A stretch of DNA of 59,900 nucleotides from Planctomycetota bacterium (GTDB taxonomy: Bacteria; Planctomycetota; JAPUJT01). The stretch covers positions 1-59,900 of the forward strand of contig JAPUJT010000095.1 of NCBI GenBank assembly GCA_027296055.1. Reading direction: 5' to 3'. Positions 33,672-41,980 of the stretch are shown here, piece by piece (within the stretch, counting starts at the first letter, position 1; each line of letters opens with the position of its first letter). A program made the translations under genes and the position numbers. Below the pieces are notes generated by a model, which was given only the letters and a program-made list of their open reading frames with translations, did no database searches and was not told the origin of the DNA.

Positions 33672-34957
33672 GCGACATCGATCCCGTAATCGAATTCCTC
33701 AATAAGCAGTGCGAGGAGTTTGCCCGTACGCTTTCCAGGAATGGGGCGGCCCCGGCGGCGCTCCGGGCGCGACGCGGCCATCTCAAGCTTTTCCTCCTGC
33801 ATTACGTGCATGGCCAGGCACGCTGTCCTCTTTCCGAGGTCAGCGGCCGCGAGGTGATTGAATTTGTCGGGACCTGGTACGTCCGGCACGTTGCCAATGC
33901 CAGCGAGGACACGATCCGCTCGATTCTCTCCACCTTGCTCGCCTTCTTCCGATGGCGGACGGGTCGGGGCGAATTGAGCTCCGACCGGCTCGCCGAGATC
34001 GTCTCGGTTTGCGAGCGGGAGGATTACTTCCTCACGCGTTTGGCCGAATACCATAAGAGCGTCGGCGATGAAGTGGCGTTCGAGGCGTGGTTGGAGAAGC
34101 GGTGGGGATGGATCGATACGGCCGGACCCGTGCAGCCCCGTTTGGTCTCGCGCCTGTCCCCGGACCCGGGCCTGGTTGCGGCGATAGAGCGGAAGCCCCT
34201 CCCTTCCCTCGCCACGGACTTCAAGGTTCTGCTCGATGCGATGAACGAGACGCGCTACCGCGTGAGTCGGTCCGGAGAGAAACTGATCCCGTCTGCGGTG
34301 CAGGAGCTGAATCGCCAGCTGGAAGACCCCGATCCCCTGCCCGAGCGCCCTCGCCAGGAGGACGCACCCCGGGTCAACGCTATCCACACGGCCGTCCGCC
34401 GCCTCCAGCTCTTTGGAAAGGGGGCCGGGAACCGTCTCGAGCCCCTCCCCGACCTGCGCGAGGTTCTGGAGATGGCGGAACCGCCTCGATTCGCTCTCCT
34501 CCTCGACGTCCTCTGGAATCGGCTCGTCTGGGACGAACTTGCCCCATCCCGTCGCAAACGTCCGGAGCGCCGACTTCAGGACGCTCGCGCCTGGCTCGCC
34601 AGGATCCTCGCGATGTTTCCGGTGGGGCCGGTGGTGAGACTGTCCGGGGAAGGGTCGGAGCCCCATCAGCGCCTCGCTGGCCTGCTGGAGGGTGACGCGG
34701 GATTCGTCAGATGCCTGCTCCCTGTGCTGGAACGCGGTGGCCTCTGGTTCGCCGAGATGGGCGGACGGAAACGGGGCGCCGCCAAGATCCTGTCCCTTCG
34801 TATCACGGTCTTTGGCCACGCCATCCTGACGGTGTGGGGGAAGGGGGCTGGCTCCGGCGCCCCTCCCCCGCCGCTCGACGAGCTCCTCGTCGTTCGTGAG
34901 GCCCCCTCCATCGGAGCCAACGGCAACGGCGGGGTACTGCGGCCTCCCGTCGATTGA
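33668..34957 (+). CDS. Unknown protein with integrase-like N-terminal SAM domain
   Basis: The 429-residue protein starts in an ATGA overlap with ubiD. Residues about 1-100 (FARTLSRNGAAPAALRARRG ... EVIEFVGTWYVRHVANASED ... TLLAFFRWRTGRG) resemble the core-binding SAM-like domain of tyrosine recombinases. The catalytic R-H-R-Y domain is absent. The remaining roughly 330 residues are mixed helical, with many Arg and Pro, and end in an apparently disordered Gly/Pro tail. There is no signal peptide or membrane segment. I recognise no family. Because it is locked between ubiD and the other menaquinone genes, a regulatory or scaffolding role for the pathway is possible, but this is inference only. 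Confidence 0.6.
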   Translation: MSDIDPVIEFLNKQCEEFARTLSRNGAAPAALRARRGHLKLFLLHYVHGQARCPLSEVSGREVIEFVGTWYVRHVANASEDTIRSILSTLLAFFRWRTGRGELSSDRLAEIVSVCEREDYFLTRLAEYHKSVGDEVAFEAWLEKRWGWIDTAGPVQPRLVSRLSPDPGLVAAIERKPLPSLATDFKVLLDAMNETRYRVSRSGEKLIPSAVQELNRQLEDPDPLPERPRQEDAPRVNAIHTAVRRLQLFGKGAGNRLEPLPDLREVLEMAEPPRFALLLDVLWNRLVWDELAPSRRKRPERRLQDARAWLARILAMFPVGPVVRLSGEGSEPHQRLAGLLEGDAGFVRCLLPVLERGGLWFAEMGGRKRGAAKILSLRITVFGHAILTVWGKGAGSGAPPPPLDELLVVREAPSIGANGNGGVLRPPVD

Positions 34958-35020
34958 CCGGTTCTGGTAGTCTCCCTGGTGAAGTGGTTGATGACCCTTC
35001 CCGATGGAAGGAGAGAGAAC

Positions 35021-35719
35021 GTGGCCGAGGAAAGGCGTAGCAAGAAAGAGTCATGGGTGACGAGCTTCGTCCTCGTCCTGCCTCTCATGATCGGGTACGT
35101 TGCAGGAATCATCCTGTTGGGCCCGAAGATGGTGAACGGCGCGGATGTGATCAACCCCTTCATCCTCGGTCAATTGGGGTTCTACGGCCTGCTCGGATTC
35201 AACCTGGCGCTCATTGCCCTCTGCCTGTTTCTGATCTCCTACTTGAAGAAGAGGGATCGGTTCGACCCGAAGAGGTTCCTTCCCACGATCCTCGAGAGCA
35301 GCTTCTACGCGGTGACGATGGGTAGCTTCATCATCTTCGTGATGAAGCAGACGACCCTGATTGCCATGGCCACGTCGGATCGCCCCCCTCCCCTGGAGGG
35401 GCTCGTCATCTCCCTCGGGGCGGGCGTCAACGAGGAGCTATTCTTCCGCGTGGGTCTCCTCGGGGCGCTCGCCTACCTTGGAGAGGACCTGCTGGGGCTA
35501 AAGAAGGGATCGGCAGTGGTGATGGCGATCATCCTCTCATCGATCGCCTTCTCCCTGGCCCACTACCTCGGAGCGGAGGAGTTTCAGGGGATCACCTTCG
35601 TCTATCGATGTCTTGCCGGAGTCATCTTCTCGGTAGTCTACAAGTTTCGCTCGTTCGCCATAGCCGTCTATACGCACACCCTCTACGACATAATGGTACT
35701 CGTGGTGCCCTCCCCTTGA
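35021..35719 (+). CDS. CPBP-family intramembrane metalloprotease
   Basis: The 232-residue membrane protein has about 6-7 helices and all three CPBP/Abi motifs: GVNEELFFRVGLL (EExxxR), FSLAHYLG (FxxxH) and AVYTHTLYDI (HxxxD-like). The start is taken as the GTG at 35021, since AAGGAG lies 7 nt upstream; the frame is open from a GTG at 34979. CPBP proteins cleave membrane substrates or, in other lineages, process CAAX-like or bacteriocin-related peptides. The substrate is unknown. It lies within the late-menaquinone operon, 63 nt after the unknown integrase-N protein and 10 nt before another unknown gene. Confidence 0.85.
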   Translation: MAEERRSKKESWVTSFVLVLPLMIGYVAGIILLGPKMVNGADVINPFILGQLGFYGLLGFNLALIALCLFLISYLKKRDRFDPKRFLPTILESSFYAVTMGSFIIFVMKQTTLIAMATSDRPPPLEGLVISLGAGVNEELFFRVGLLGALAYLGEDLLGLKKGSAVVMAIILSSIAFSLAHYLGAEEFQGITFVYRCLAGVIFSVVYKFRSFAIAVYTHTLYDIMVLVVPSP

Positions 35720-35729
35720 GGAAGGTCGA

Positions 35730-36566
35730 TTGGACAGTAGCAGCAAGACCTCCGAACCCAGACAGGCCGAGGAGGACGGCGAGCCTCTCGGCGTATTGCT
35801 CGACGATCCCGAGTCGGCAGATCTTCTCCAGGTGGGCGCCGCCCTGACAGGAGTGCTAGGGCTCCTTCAAGCCGATGCCACCCATCGGGCGCGATACGCC
35901 CACGGTGTCGTCCTGGAAAACGCTGAGCCGCCGGTCGCCCGCGATCTCCTCTCGGCTCTCGACAAGCACGGTCTGGCCGCCTTCACCGTTCCGGCCGACA
36001 AGCTCCTCCAGATGCCGGAAGAAACACGAATCAAGGAGGCCAGGCTCGATTTGAAAGTCCTCGAGATGAGCCCTGGCTCTTCATTCTCTGGCCTCGCGGT
36101 CCCCTGGCAACAGATCGGGGCGATCTCGATCTACGCCATCGAGGAGCCGATCGAGGCGAGAGTTCGGTCGGACATGCTCCTGCACGCCGTCCCGGACCGC
36201 CTGTTGCGCCCGGGCCTGGTGCGAGCGATTGACGAGATCCAGGAGAGGAGGGCCAAGGGAGTCGAGGTCCACCTCCGAGCCGACTTCGTCTGCCCTGCGG
36301 CGGGCTTCCTGCTGCGAGTGGACCGGGATTGTCGGATCACCGGACAGCCGGATGATTCGCCAGAGGTCCACAGCCTGGAGAGGTACATCCGATTCCTGGA
36401 GGAGGTGATCGCTCGAAGCGGCGCCTACGTCCCTACCTCGGCTCTGCTCTTCCTCGAGGAGCCGCGGATCCGGCCGATCGTCCTGGCGCGGGCGGAGGAG
36501 AGGAGGAATCGAAATATGTGGCTATGGCATATGATTCCGACGGGACGCCTGGACGAGAGGGGTTAG
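35730..36566 (+). CDS. Conserved-looking protein of unknown function in the menaquinone operon
   Basis: The 278-residue protein starts with TTG at 35730 after AGGAAGG (spacing about 5). It has no signal peptide or membrane helix. The N-terminal 35 residues are acidic and polar. The middle is mixed alpha/beta with a hydrophobic strand pattern (GSSFSGLAVPWQQIGAISIYAIEE), and VCPAAGFLLRVDRDCRI contains two Cys spaced 14 apart. I recognise no family or catalytic motif. It begins 10 nt after the CPBP gene and ends 8 nt before ubiX, so it is certainly co-transcribed with the menaquinone genes. Confidence 0.6.
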   Translation: MDSSSKTSEPRQAEEDGEPLGVLLDDPESADLLQVGAALTGVLGLLQADATHRARYAHGVVLENAEPPVARDLLSALDKHGLAAFTVPADKLLQMPEETRIKEARLDLKVLEMSPGSSFSGLAVPWQQIGAISIYAIEEPIEARVRSDMLLHAVPDRLLRPGLVRAIDEIQERRAKGVEVHLRADFVCPAAGFLLRVDRDCRITGQPDDSPEVHSLERYIRFLEEVIARSGAYVPTSALLFLEEPRIRPIVLARAEERRNRNMWLWHMIPTGRLDERG

Positions 36567-36574
36567 AGAGATAT

Positions 36575-37147
36575 ATGACCAAACGCATTGTCGTCTCCAT
36601 CACAGGGGCTAGCGGCGTCGCCTATGGTGTCCGACTCCTCGACGTCGTCGCCACCCAGGCCCTGGTCTCCCTCGTGGTCACACAGGGGGCGAGGAAGGTC
36701 CTGGAGACGGAGGGTGGGGACGGCGTCGATCTGGACGCTGTGATAGATCGGCATCAGGATCGTATCACGGTCCTGGACGACTCGAACATTGCTGCGGGGC
36801 CGGCGAGCGGCTCCTACCCCACGGATGGAATGGTCGTGATTCCATGCAGCATGGACACTCTGGCTGCGATCGCATCAGGATCCTCACGGAGGCTTACACA
36901 TCGAGCGGCTCACGTCACGCTGAAGGAAGGTCGCAAGCTGGTCCTCGTCCCCCGCGAGACGCCCCTCAACATCATCTTCATCGAAAACCTTCTTCGGGTC
37001 GCTCGAGCCGGCGCCACCGTGCTGCCGGCGAGCCCCGGTTTCTACCACAAGCCGAAGACGATCGTGGAGCTGGTCGACTTCGTCGTGGGCAAGGCCCTGG
37101 ATCAGTTTGGCATCTCTCATGACCTCTACCGGCGTTGGGGGAGCTGA
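36575..37147 (+). CDS. ubiX: UbiX flavin prenyltransferase (MqnM-type)
   Basis: The 190-residue enzyme makes prenylated FMN, the cofactor of UbiD decarboxylases. Motifs are KRIVVSITGASGVAYGVRLL (FMN-binding start), VIPCSMDTLAAIASG, LVLVPRETPLNIIFIENLL, and ATVLPASPGFYHKPKTIVEL. The ATG at 36575 gives the normal length; the longer frame from 36518 overlaps the upstream gene. The partner UbiD is encoded four genes upstream in the same operon. The stop codon lies 4 nt before the ubiA ATG. Confidence 0.94.
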   Translation: MTKRIVVSITGASGVAYGVRLLDVVATQALVSLVVTQGARKVLETEGGDGVDLDAVIDRHQDRITVLDDSNIAAGPASGSYPTDGMVVIPCSMDTLAAIASGSSRRLTHRAAHVTLKEGRKLVLVPRETPLNIIFIENLLRVARAGATVLPASPGFYHKPKTIVELVDFVVGKALDQFGISHDLYRRWGS

Positions 37148-37151
37148 GAGC

Positions 37152-38012
37152 ATGGCCGTTGGTGGCATCCTGGCCTTCTTCCGCGACATCAAGATCGAGC
37201 ACTCGATCTTCGCCCTTCCGTTCGCCCTCACCGCCGCAATCCTCGCGGGCGGGTTGACGGTCCCTCTCGTGGTCAAGATCCTCCTCGCCCTCCTGTTCGC
37301 CCGCACCTCAGGAATGGCTTTCAACCGCCTGGCCGATGCCCGGATCGATGCCCGAAATCCCCGCACGTCCGGAAGGGCCCTCCCCAGCGGCCGGATTCGA
37401 ACGGCGGAGTACCTGGTCCTCTTCGCCGTACCCACTGCCGGGTTTGTCATCGTCTGCGCCACGATCCGGCCCATCTGCCTCATCCTGTCCCCGGTCGCCC
37501 TCCTGATCGTCCTCGGCTACTCGTTCACGAAGCGATTCACCGCGGCGACCCACTTTTTCCTCGGGCTCGCCCTGGCTTCGGCCCCGATCGGGGCATGGAT
37601 CGCCCTCCGAGGGACCCTCGATCCCCTTCCCTTGCTGCTCGGAGCTTCCGTCCTGTTCTGGACGGCGGGGTTCGACATCATCTATGCCTGCCTGGATCAC
37701 GAGTTCGACAGGAGAGCGGCGATTCATTCCCTCCCCGCTCGCATCGGCATCGGGCCTGCTCTCCGGATCTCCGCAGCCTGCCACGTCCTGTCGGTCGTCG
37801 GCCTCGCCGCGATGACGTTCCTGGACGACAAGTTGGGAATCTTGTCCCTCGTCGGAGTGGCACTCGTCGGGATCCTTCTCCTGTACGAGCATCGGATCGT
37901 GAGGCCGGACGACCTTTCCCGGGTCGGGACGGCCTTCTTCACGATCAACGGTATCGTCAGCGTCCTCTTCTTTTCGGCGGTGGCTCTGGACGTGTTCGTG
38001 GTGCGCGCCTAG
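37152..38012 (+). CDS. ubiA: UbiA-family prenyltransferase (MqnP-type)
   Basis: The 286-residue inner-membrane protein has about 8-9 helices and both prenyl-diphosphate/Mg2+ motifs: NRLADARIDARNPRT and the later DHEFDRRAAIHSLPAR. It starts with the family-like GGILAFFRDIKIEHSIFALP. Adjacent mqnA, ubiX and ubiD indicate that it attaches the polyprenyl chain to 1,4-dihydroxy-6-naphthoate in the futalosine route. The ATG at 37152 is preferred, 4 nt after the ubiX stop codon, with GGGGGAG upstream. A frame from 37107 overlaps ubiX by 41 nt. Confidence 0.92.
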   Translation: MAVGGILAFFRDIKIEHSIFALPFALTAAILAGGLTVPLVVKILLALLFARTSGMAFNRLADARIDARNPRTSGRALPSGRIRTAEYLVLFAVPTAGFVIVCATIRPICLILSPVALLIVLGYSFTKRFTAATHFFLGLALASAPIGAWIALRGTLDPLPLLLGASVLFWTAGFDIIYACLDHEFDRRAAIHSLPARIGIGPALRISAACHVLSVVGLAAMTFLDDKLGILSLVGVALVGILLLYEHRIVRPDDLSRVGTAFFTINGIVSVLFFSAVALDVFVVRA

Positions 38013-38043
38013 CCGCCTCGGCCTTTACCCGGAAGCGTAGGCC

Positions 38044-38832
38044 ATGACCGAGGTCACTCTGGGGATCGTCCCGTACCTGAACGCCCTGCCGCTGGTCGAG
38101 GGCCTCCAAGGAATGTCCACGGTCAGGCTGATCCGCGCCGTCCCCTCCCGATTGACGGACCTCCTGTCTCGGGGCGAGGTAGATGCGGCCACGCTCCCGA
38201 TCGCTGACGCGGCCAGTGACCCGACGTATCGGGTCATCCCCGGGATATCGATCGGCTCCCGCGGCGAGGTGGGGAGCGTCAAGTTGTTTCATCGGGAAGA
38301 GCTGGAAGCGGTACGGACGGTCCGGCTGGACCCGGCGTCCAGAACGTCCGTTATCTTGCTGAAGATTCTCCTCGAGAAGCGTTTCGGCCTCCGGCCCGCG
38401 TACCGAACGGGCCCCGCCGGCGAAGGATCGGACGATGCCTACCTGCTCATCGGAGACGATTGCCTGTTCGCTGACCCGGGAGGTTATCGAGCCCTGGATC
38501 TGGGAGCGGCGTGGACCTCCTGGACGGGACTCCCGTTCGTCTACGCCGCCTGGGTCGCCCGCAAGGAACTTCCAGGTCTATCCCGTGTGCTCTCCGAAGC
38601 GAGGCGAAGGGGGCTGGCGGTGCTGGATCGAATCGTTCTCGATGCCGCGGAGAGCCTGGGAAGGGATGCGGAGCGAATCGATTCCTATCTCCGTCGGATG
38701 ATGAGGTATGATCTGGATGGGGACGCGCTCGAGGCGGTAGATCTCTTCTACCACCATGCGGCCGATCTGGGCGCCCTTCCGGAAGGAGCGGCCATCCGGC
38801 TAGCGGAGGCAGATAGCCCTCGCGGGCACTGA
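38044..38832 (+). CDS. mqnA: Chorismate dehydratase MqnA
   Basis: The 262-residue periplasmic-binding-protein-fold enzyme makes 3-enolpyruvyl-benzoate from chorismate, the first step of the futalosine pathway. Family features are the start LGIVPYLNALPLVEGL, VPSRLTDLLSRGEVDAATLPIAD, GSVKLFHREELE, VRLDPASRTSVILLKILL, LLIGDDCL, and DLGAAWTSWTGLPFVYAAWV. It acts in the cytosol. It proves the menaquinone nature of the operon. mqnE, mqnC and mqnD are not in the window; a candidate mqnX lies at 13156-14379. prkA follows after 11 nt. Confidence 0.94.
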   Translation: MTEVTLGIVPYLNALPLVEGLQGMSTVRLIRAVPSRLTDLLSRGEVDAATLPIADAASDPTYRVIPGISIGSRGEVGSVKLFHREELEAVRTVRLDPASRTSVILLKILLEKRFGLRPAYRTGPAGEGSDDAYLLIGDDCLFADPGGYRALDLGAAWTSWTGLPFVYAAWVARKELPGLSRVLSEARRRGLAVLDRIVLDAAESLGRDAERIDSYLRRMMRYDLDGDALEAVDLFYHHAADLGALPEGAAIRLAEADSPRGH

Positions 38833-38843
38833 AAGACGTCGAA

Positions 38844-41093
38844 ATGGACGTATCGAACATCCTCGAGGGGCTCAACGAGCGGAGTCGGAATGCCTTCCGG
38901 GAGGGAGAGCGAATCCGATCGTTCGCGTCCTACATGAAGGACCTCACCGACGATACGTATCGATTCTCGAGAAGCGCTGCCCAGTACGTACGCGACATGT
39001 TCGACTTCTACGGCTCGGAGGAGAGACAGTCGATGGGCGAGAAAGTCACCAGGCTTCTCCTCTTCGACGCCCCCTTCGACGATGGAAAGGACCAGGTCTA
39101 CGGGCAGGAGGTGGTCCAGTCCAAGATCTATCGAAACCTGGCCCACTTCGCCCGCGAGGGGACGGCCCACCGCCTGATCCTCCTGCACGGGCCCAATGGT
39201 TCGTCCAAGACATCGATCGTTCGCGTAATCTTTCGCGGCCTGGAGCACTACTCGCGGCAGCCCGAGGGAGTGCTCTACGCCATATCCTGGATCTTTCCGA
39301 AGAAGGACGTCTCGGCCGCCAAGTTGGGGTTCGGCGCCAAGGGACGAATCTCCTCGCCTCGCGACAACTCGGACTACCCGAGCTTCGCCTACCTGACGGG
39401 GGAGGAGATTGCCACGCGGATCCTGTGCGAGCAGAAGGACCCGCCATTCTTCCTTCTTCCGCTGAAGGAGAGGGAACACCTGTTGAAGGCGGCGATGGAG
39501 AGAGATGCCTACCCGGAGGAATCGCCGCTGCATTTCCTCGAGGGTATGCTCTGTCAGAAGTGCAAGTCGATCTATGAGAATCTTCTCAACGCCTACCAGG
39601 GGGATTGGATACGCGTCGCACAGCACGTTCGAGTGGAGCGGATCTTCATCTCCCAGAGATACCGCACAGGCGCCGTCACCGTGGAGCCGCAGATGCATGT
39701 CGATGCGGGTATCCGACAGCTCACGACCGACGCCAGCCTGAGCGAGCTTCCTGCATCGCTACAAACTCTTCCCCTGTTTCTGACCTACGGCGACCTCGTC
39801 GACGCCAACCCGGGGATCATCGAGTACAGCGATCTCCTCAAGCGACCGATCGAGATGAACCGCTACCTTCTCGGGACCTCGGAGAAGGGGACGGTGAACC
39901 TCGAGTGTCAAACCGTCTACCTGAACCTCGTGATGATGGGGACGTCCAACGAGAAGCAGCTCGACGCCCTCAAGCAAACCCCCGATTTCACCTCCTTCCG
40001 CGGCCGGCGGGCCTTCGTCCAGACGCCGTACATCCTCGAGGCCAGCAAGGAGGCCCAGATCTACGGGCCCATGACCAAGACGATCGGCCTGCGACAGCAT
40101 GTCGCTCCTCATGTCGCGGATGTGGCGGGGCTGTGGGCGGTCCTCACGCGAATGCGTCGTCCGGATCCGGACAACTATCCTGCGCCGTTGCGGGCGATCC
40201 TCTCCCGGCTATCTCCGATGCAGAAGGCCGCTCTCTACGATCGATCGCAGGCGCCGGAGGAGCTGCGGGAGGCAGATCGGAAGCTCCTGGTCTCCTGGGT
40301 TTCACGGATTCGCGCCGAGCTGCGTGAGGACGTCAACTACGAGGGCAGGTACGGGTCTTCGCCTCGTGAGATCAAGGAGGTGATCGCCAATGCCGCCGAG
40401 GCCGCAGGGGCAGGCTGTCTGACGCCGCTCGCGATCTTCGCAGGCCTCAGAGACCTGGTCAAAGAGAAGACGCTGTACGACTTTCTCAGGCTCGAGCCAT
40501 CGGGAGGTTACCACGACAACGAACGGTTCATCACCGAGGTGGAAGAGGAGTACCTGAAGTGGGTGACCACCGAGATCACGGACTCGATGGATCTCGTCGA
40601 GGAGGAAGAGTATGACCGGCGATTCACCGACTACCTTCAGCACGTGATGGCGTACAACAAGAAGGAGAAGGTTCGCCAGCCGACGACCAGCGAGATGATG
40701 GACCCCGACCCCGAAGTGATGGGGGGGGTCGAGAACCTCCTCGACCTGAAGGAGGACGTGGACACGTTCCGCACGAGCCTCGTCGCCAAGGTCGGCGCCT
40801 TCGTCGTGGATAATCCGGGGGCCCCCCTGAGCTACCGGGACCTGTTTCCGGGCATCCTGAAAGCATTGAAGAGGGACTTCTATCGGCAGAGGAAGACCAG
40901 AATCCGCAAGATCGAGGAAGACCTGATGCGGCACGGCATGGAGGAGTTCGGACAGCTCCAGAAGGTCGATCAGGAAAAGGTCGAAACGACCCTGCACCGG
41001 ATGGTCAACGACTACCACTACTGTGAGCGGTGTGCGAAGGAGATCATCCTCCACGTACTGAAACTAGATCACATCCCCGGTATCACTGAATGA
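38844..41093 (+). CDS. prkA: PrkA-family AAA+ serine protein kinase
   Basis: The 749-residue protein resembles PrkA/YeaG: N-terminal RSFASYMKDLTDDTYRFSRS, the Walker A loop LHGPNGSSKTSIVR (about residues 111-124), an AAA+ core with LANPGIIEYSDLLKRPIEM-type sensor region (here DANPGIIEYSD), MMGTSNEKQLDALKQ, and a C-terminal kinase-like domain. It is longer than YeaG (644) by about 100 residues. A Cys pair (MLCQKCKSIYENL) may bind metal. The usual partners yeaH (DUF444) and spoVR are not next to it. It begins 11 nt after mqnA, so it looks like the last gene of the menaquinone operon, which links a stress or carbon-starvation kinase to quinone supply by position. Confidence 0.88.
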   Translation: MDVSNILEGLNERSRNAFREGERIRSFASYMKDLTDDTYRFSRSAAQYVRDMFDFYGSEERQSMGEKVTRLLLFDAPFDDGKDQVYGQEVVQSKIYRNLAHFAREGTAHRLILLHGPNGSSKTSIVRVIFRGLEHYSRQPEGVLYAISWIFPKKDVSAAKLGFGAKGRISSPRDNSDYPSFAYLTGEEIATRILCEQKDPPFFLLPLKEREHLLKAAMERDAYPEESPLHFLEGMLCQKCKSIYENLLNAYQGDWIRVAQHVRVERIFISQRYRTGAVTVEPQMHVDAGIRQLTTDASLSELPASLQTLPLFLTYGDLVDANPGIIEYSDLLKRPIEMNRYLLGTSEKGTVNLECQTVYLNLVMMGTSNEKQLDALKQTPDFTSFRGRRAFVQTPYILEASKEAQIYGPMTKTIGLRQHVAPHVADVAGLWAVLTRMRRPDPDNYPAPLRAILSRLSPMQKAALYDRSQAPEELREADRKLLVSWVSRIRAELREDVNYEGRYGSSPREIKEVIANAAEAAGAGCLTPLAIFAGLRDLVKEKTLYDFLRLEPSGGYHDNERFITEVEEEYLKWVTTEITDSMDLVEEEEYDRRFTDYLQHVMAYNKKEKVRQPTTSEMMDPDPEVMGGVENLLDLKEDVDTFRTSLVAKVGAFVVDNPGAPLSYRDLFPGILKALKRDFYRQRKTRIRKIEEDLMRHGMEEFGQLQKVDQEKVETTLHRMVNDYHYCERCAKEIILHVLKLDHIPGITE

Positions 41094-41109
41094 TGTATCA
41101 CTGAATGAC
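41080..41109. repeat. 15-bp tandem duplication across the prkA stop codon
   Basis: GTATCACTGAATGAT (41080-41094) is repeated as GTATCACTGAATGAC (41095-41109), differing only at the last base. The prkA stop codon TGA (41091-41093) is in the first unit. The 27-bp space between prkA and the convergent GNAT gene is mostly the second unit. Confidence 0.8.
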
Positions 41110-41120
41110 AGAAGCATGCT

Positions 41121-41600
41121 TCAGGAAGTGACCGGATCATCCTTGAGAGCATCCGGCGTCTCCAGGACCTCGTAACCGCTCGAAACCATGCCCCGGCGCA
41201 GGTACGTCGCCTTGGCGGCCTCGTTCTCATCGTGGACGTAGAGTCGAATGCCGCAATAGCCCGGTCGGGATGCCAGTTTCTCCACGTGGCGGTAGAGAGA
41301 AGTGAAGACCCCCTGCCGACGGTGGTCGGAAAGGATGTATACGCTCTGGAGCCACAGGAACATTCCGTTCCGCCAGTCACTCCACTCGAAGGTGACGGCG
41401 AGCTGGCCGACCACGGATCCCTCCACTTCGGCGAGGTAGTATCGTCCCTTGGCAGAGTCCTCGAGGAGAGCCCTCACGCCCTCCCTCAGGATCGACCTGT
41501 CGGGCGCCAGGCCCTCGGACTCTTCCGCCAGAGCGGCGTTGAAGGCCACGATAGTCTCCAGGTCCTGGAGACTGCCCTCTCGAATCACGGCTACACTCAC
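41121..41600 (-). CDS. GNAT-family N-acetyltransferase
   Basis: The 159-residue protein has the GNAT layout: an N-terminal IREGSLQDLETIVAFNAALA, strand 4 in VGQLAVTFEWSDW, motif A WLQSVYILSDHRRQGVFTSLY with the acetyl-CoA loop (RRQGVF), and motif B LYVHDENEAAKATYLRRGM. The substrate is unknown. It starts with GTG overlapping the yraN stop codon (GTGA) and is the last gene of the long housekeeping operon. It converges on prkA. Confidence 0.85.
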   Translation of the reverse strand: MSVAVIREGSLQDLETIVAFNAALAEESEGLAPDRSILREGVRALLEDSAKGRYYLAEVEGSVVGQLAVTFEWSDWRNGMFLWLQSVYILSDHRRQGVFTSLYRHVEKLASRPGYCGIRLYVHDENEAAKATYLRRGMVSSGYEVLETPDALKDDPVTS

Positions 41601-41977
41601 TGCGTTCCTCGATCTTGAAAGGCGTTCCGGATGAGATCTCGCTGGAGGATCCTGCCGTCTTCCGACATCAGGACCGATACGACATCGAACCGGATGGGAA
41701 CGTTCAGAAGCTTCTTCTGCTTGAGGTAGAAGGCTGCGGCGCGGGTGTATCGACGTTGTTTTCGAGGGGTGACGGAGATTTCCGGAGGCCCGTATCGGTC
41801 TGTCATGCGGGTCTTGACTTCCACGAACACGATGGTTCCCGAGTCATCGGCGACCAGGTCCACCTCACCGAAACGGCAGGTGTAATTTCTCTCGAGGATC
41901 CGGAACCGCTTCTGCCGCAGCATCCCTTCGGCGGCCCTTTCGCCCTTGGTTCCCAGCCTCCTGGTGCTTCGGCCCAC
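41597..41977 (-). CDS. yraN: YraN/UPF0102 family endonuclease-like protein
   Basis: The 126-residue protein has the family pattern LGTKGERAAEGMLRQKRFRI, RNYTCRFGEVDLVADD and IVFVEVKTRM, i.e. the E-x(n)-D-x(n)-ExK residues of a PD-(D/E)XK nuclease fold. The C-terminal RFDVVSVL is also typical. The cellular role is not established; a DNA-processing role is assumed from the fold. It starts with GTG 3 nt after rplS and overlaps the GNAT gene by 4 nt. In many genomes it sits near rplS, rnhB and trmD, as here. Confidence 0.92.
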   Translation of the reverse strand: MGRSTRRLGTKGERAAEGMLRQKRFRILERNYTCRFGEVDLVADDSGTIVFVEVKTRMTDRYGPPEISVTPRKQRRYTRAAAFYLKQKKLLNVPIRFDVVSVLMSEDGRILQRDLIRNAFQDRGTQ

Positions 41978-41980
41978 TAC

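Noticed and set aside
33515..34819. A 434-codon minus-strand frame opposite ubiD and the unknown gene.
   Set aside because: It overlaps a certain gene (ubiD), lacks a ribosome site and has Arg/Pro/Gly-rich shadow composition. The plus-strand gene is coupled by ATGA.
41111..41122. Palindrome GAAGCATGCTTC between prkA and the GNAT gene, considered as a terminator.
   Set aside because: It has no loop and no T tract and overlaps the GNAT stop codon; likely chance.
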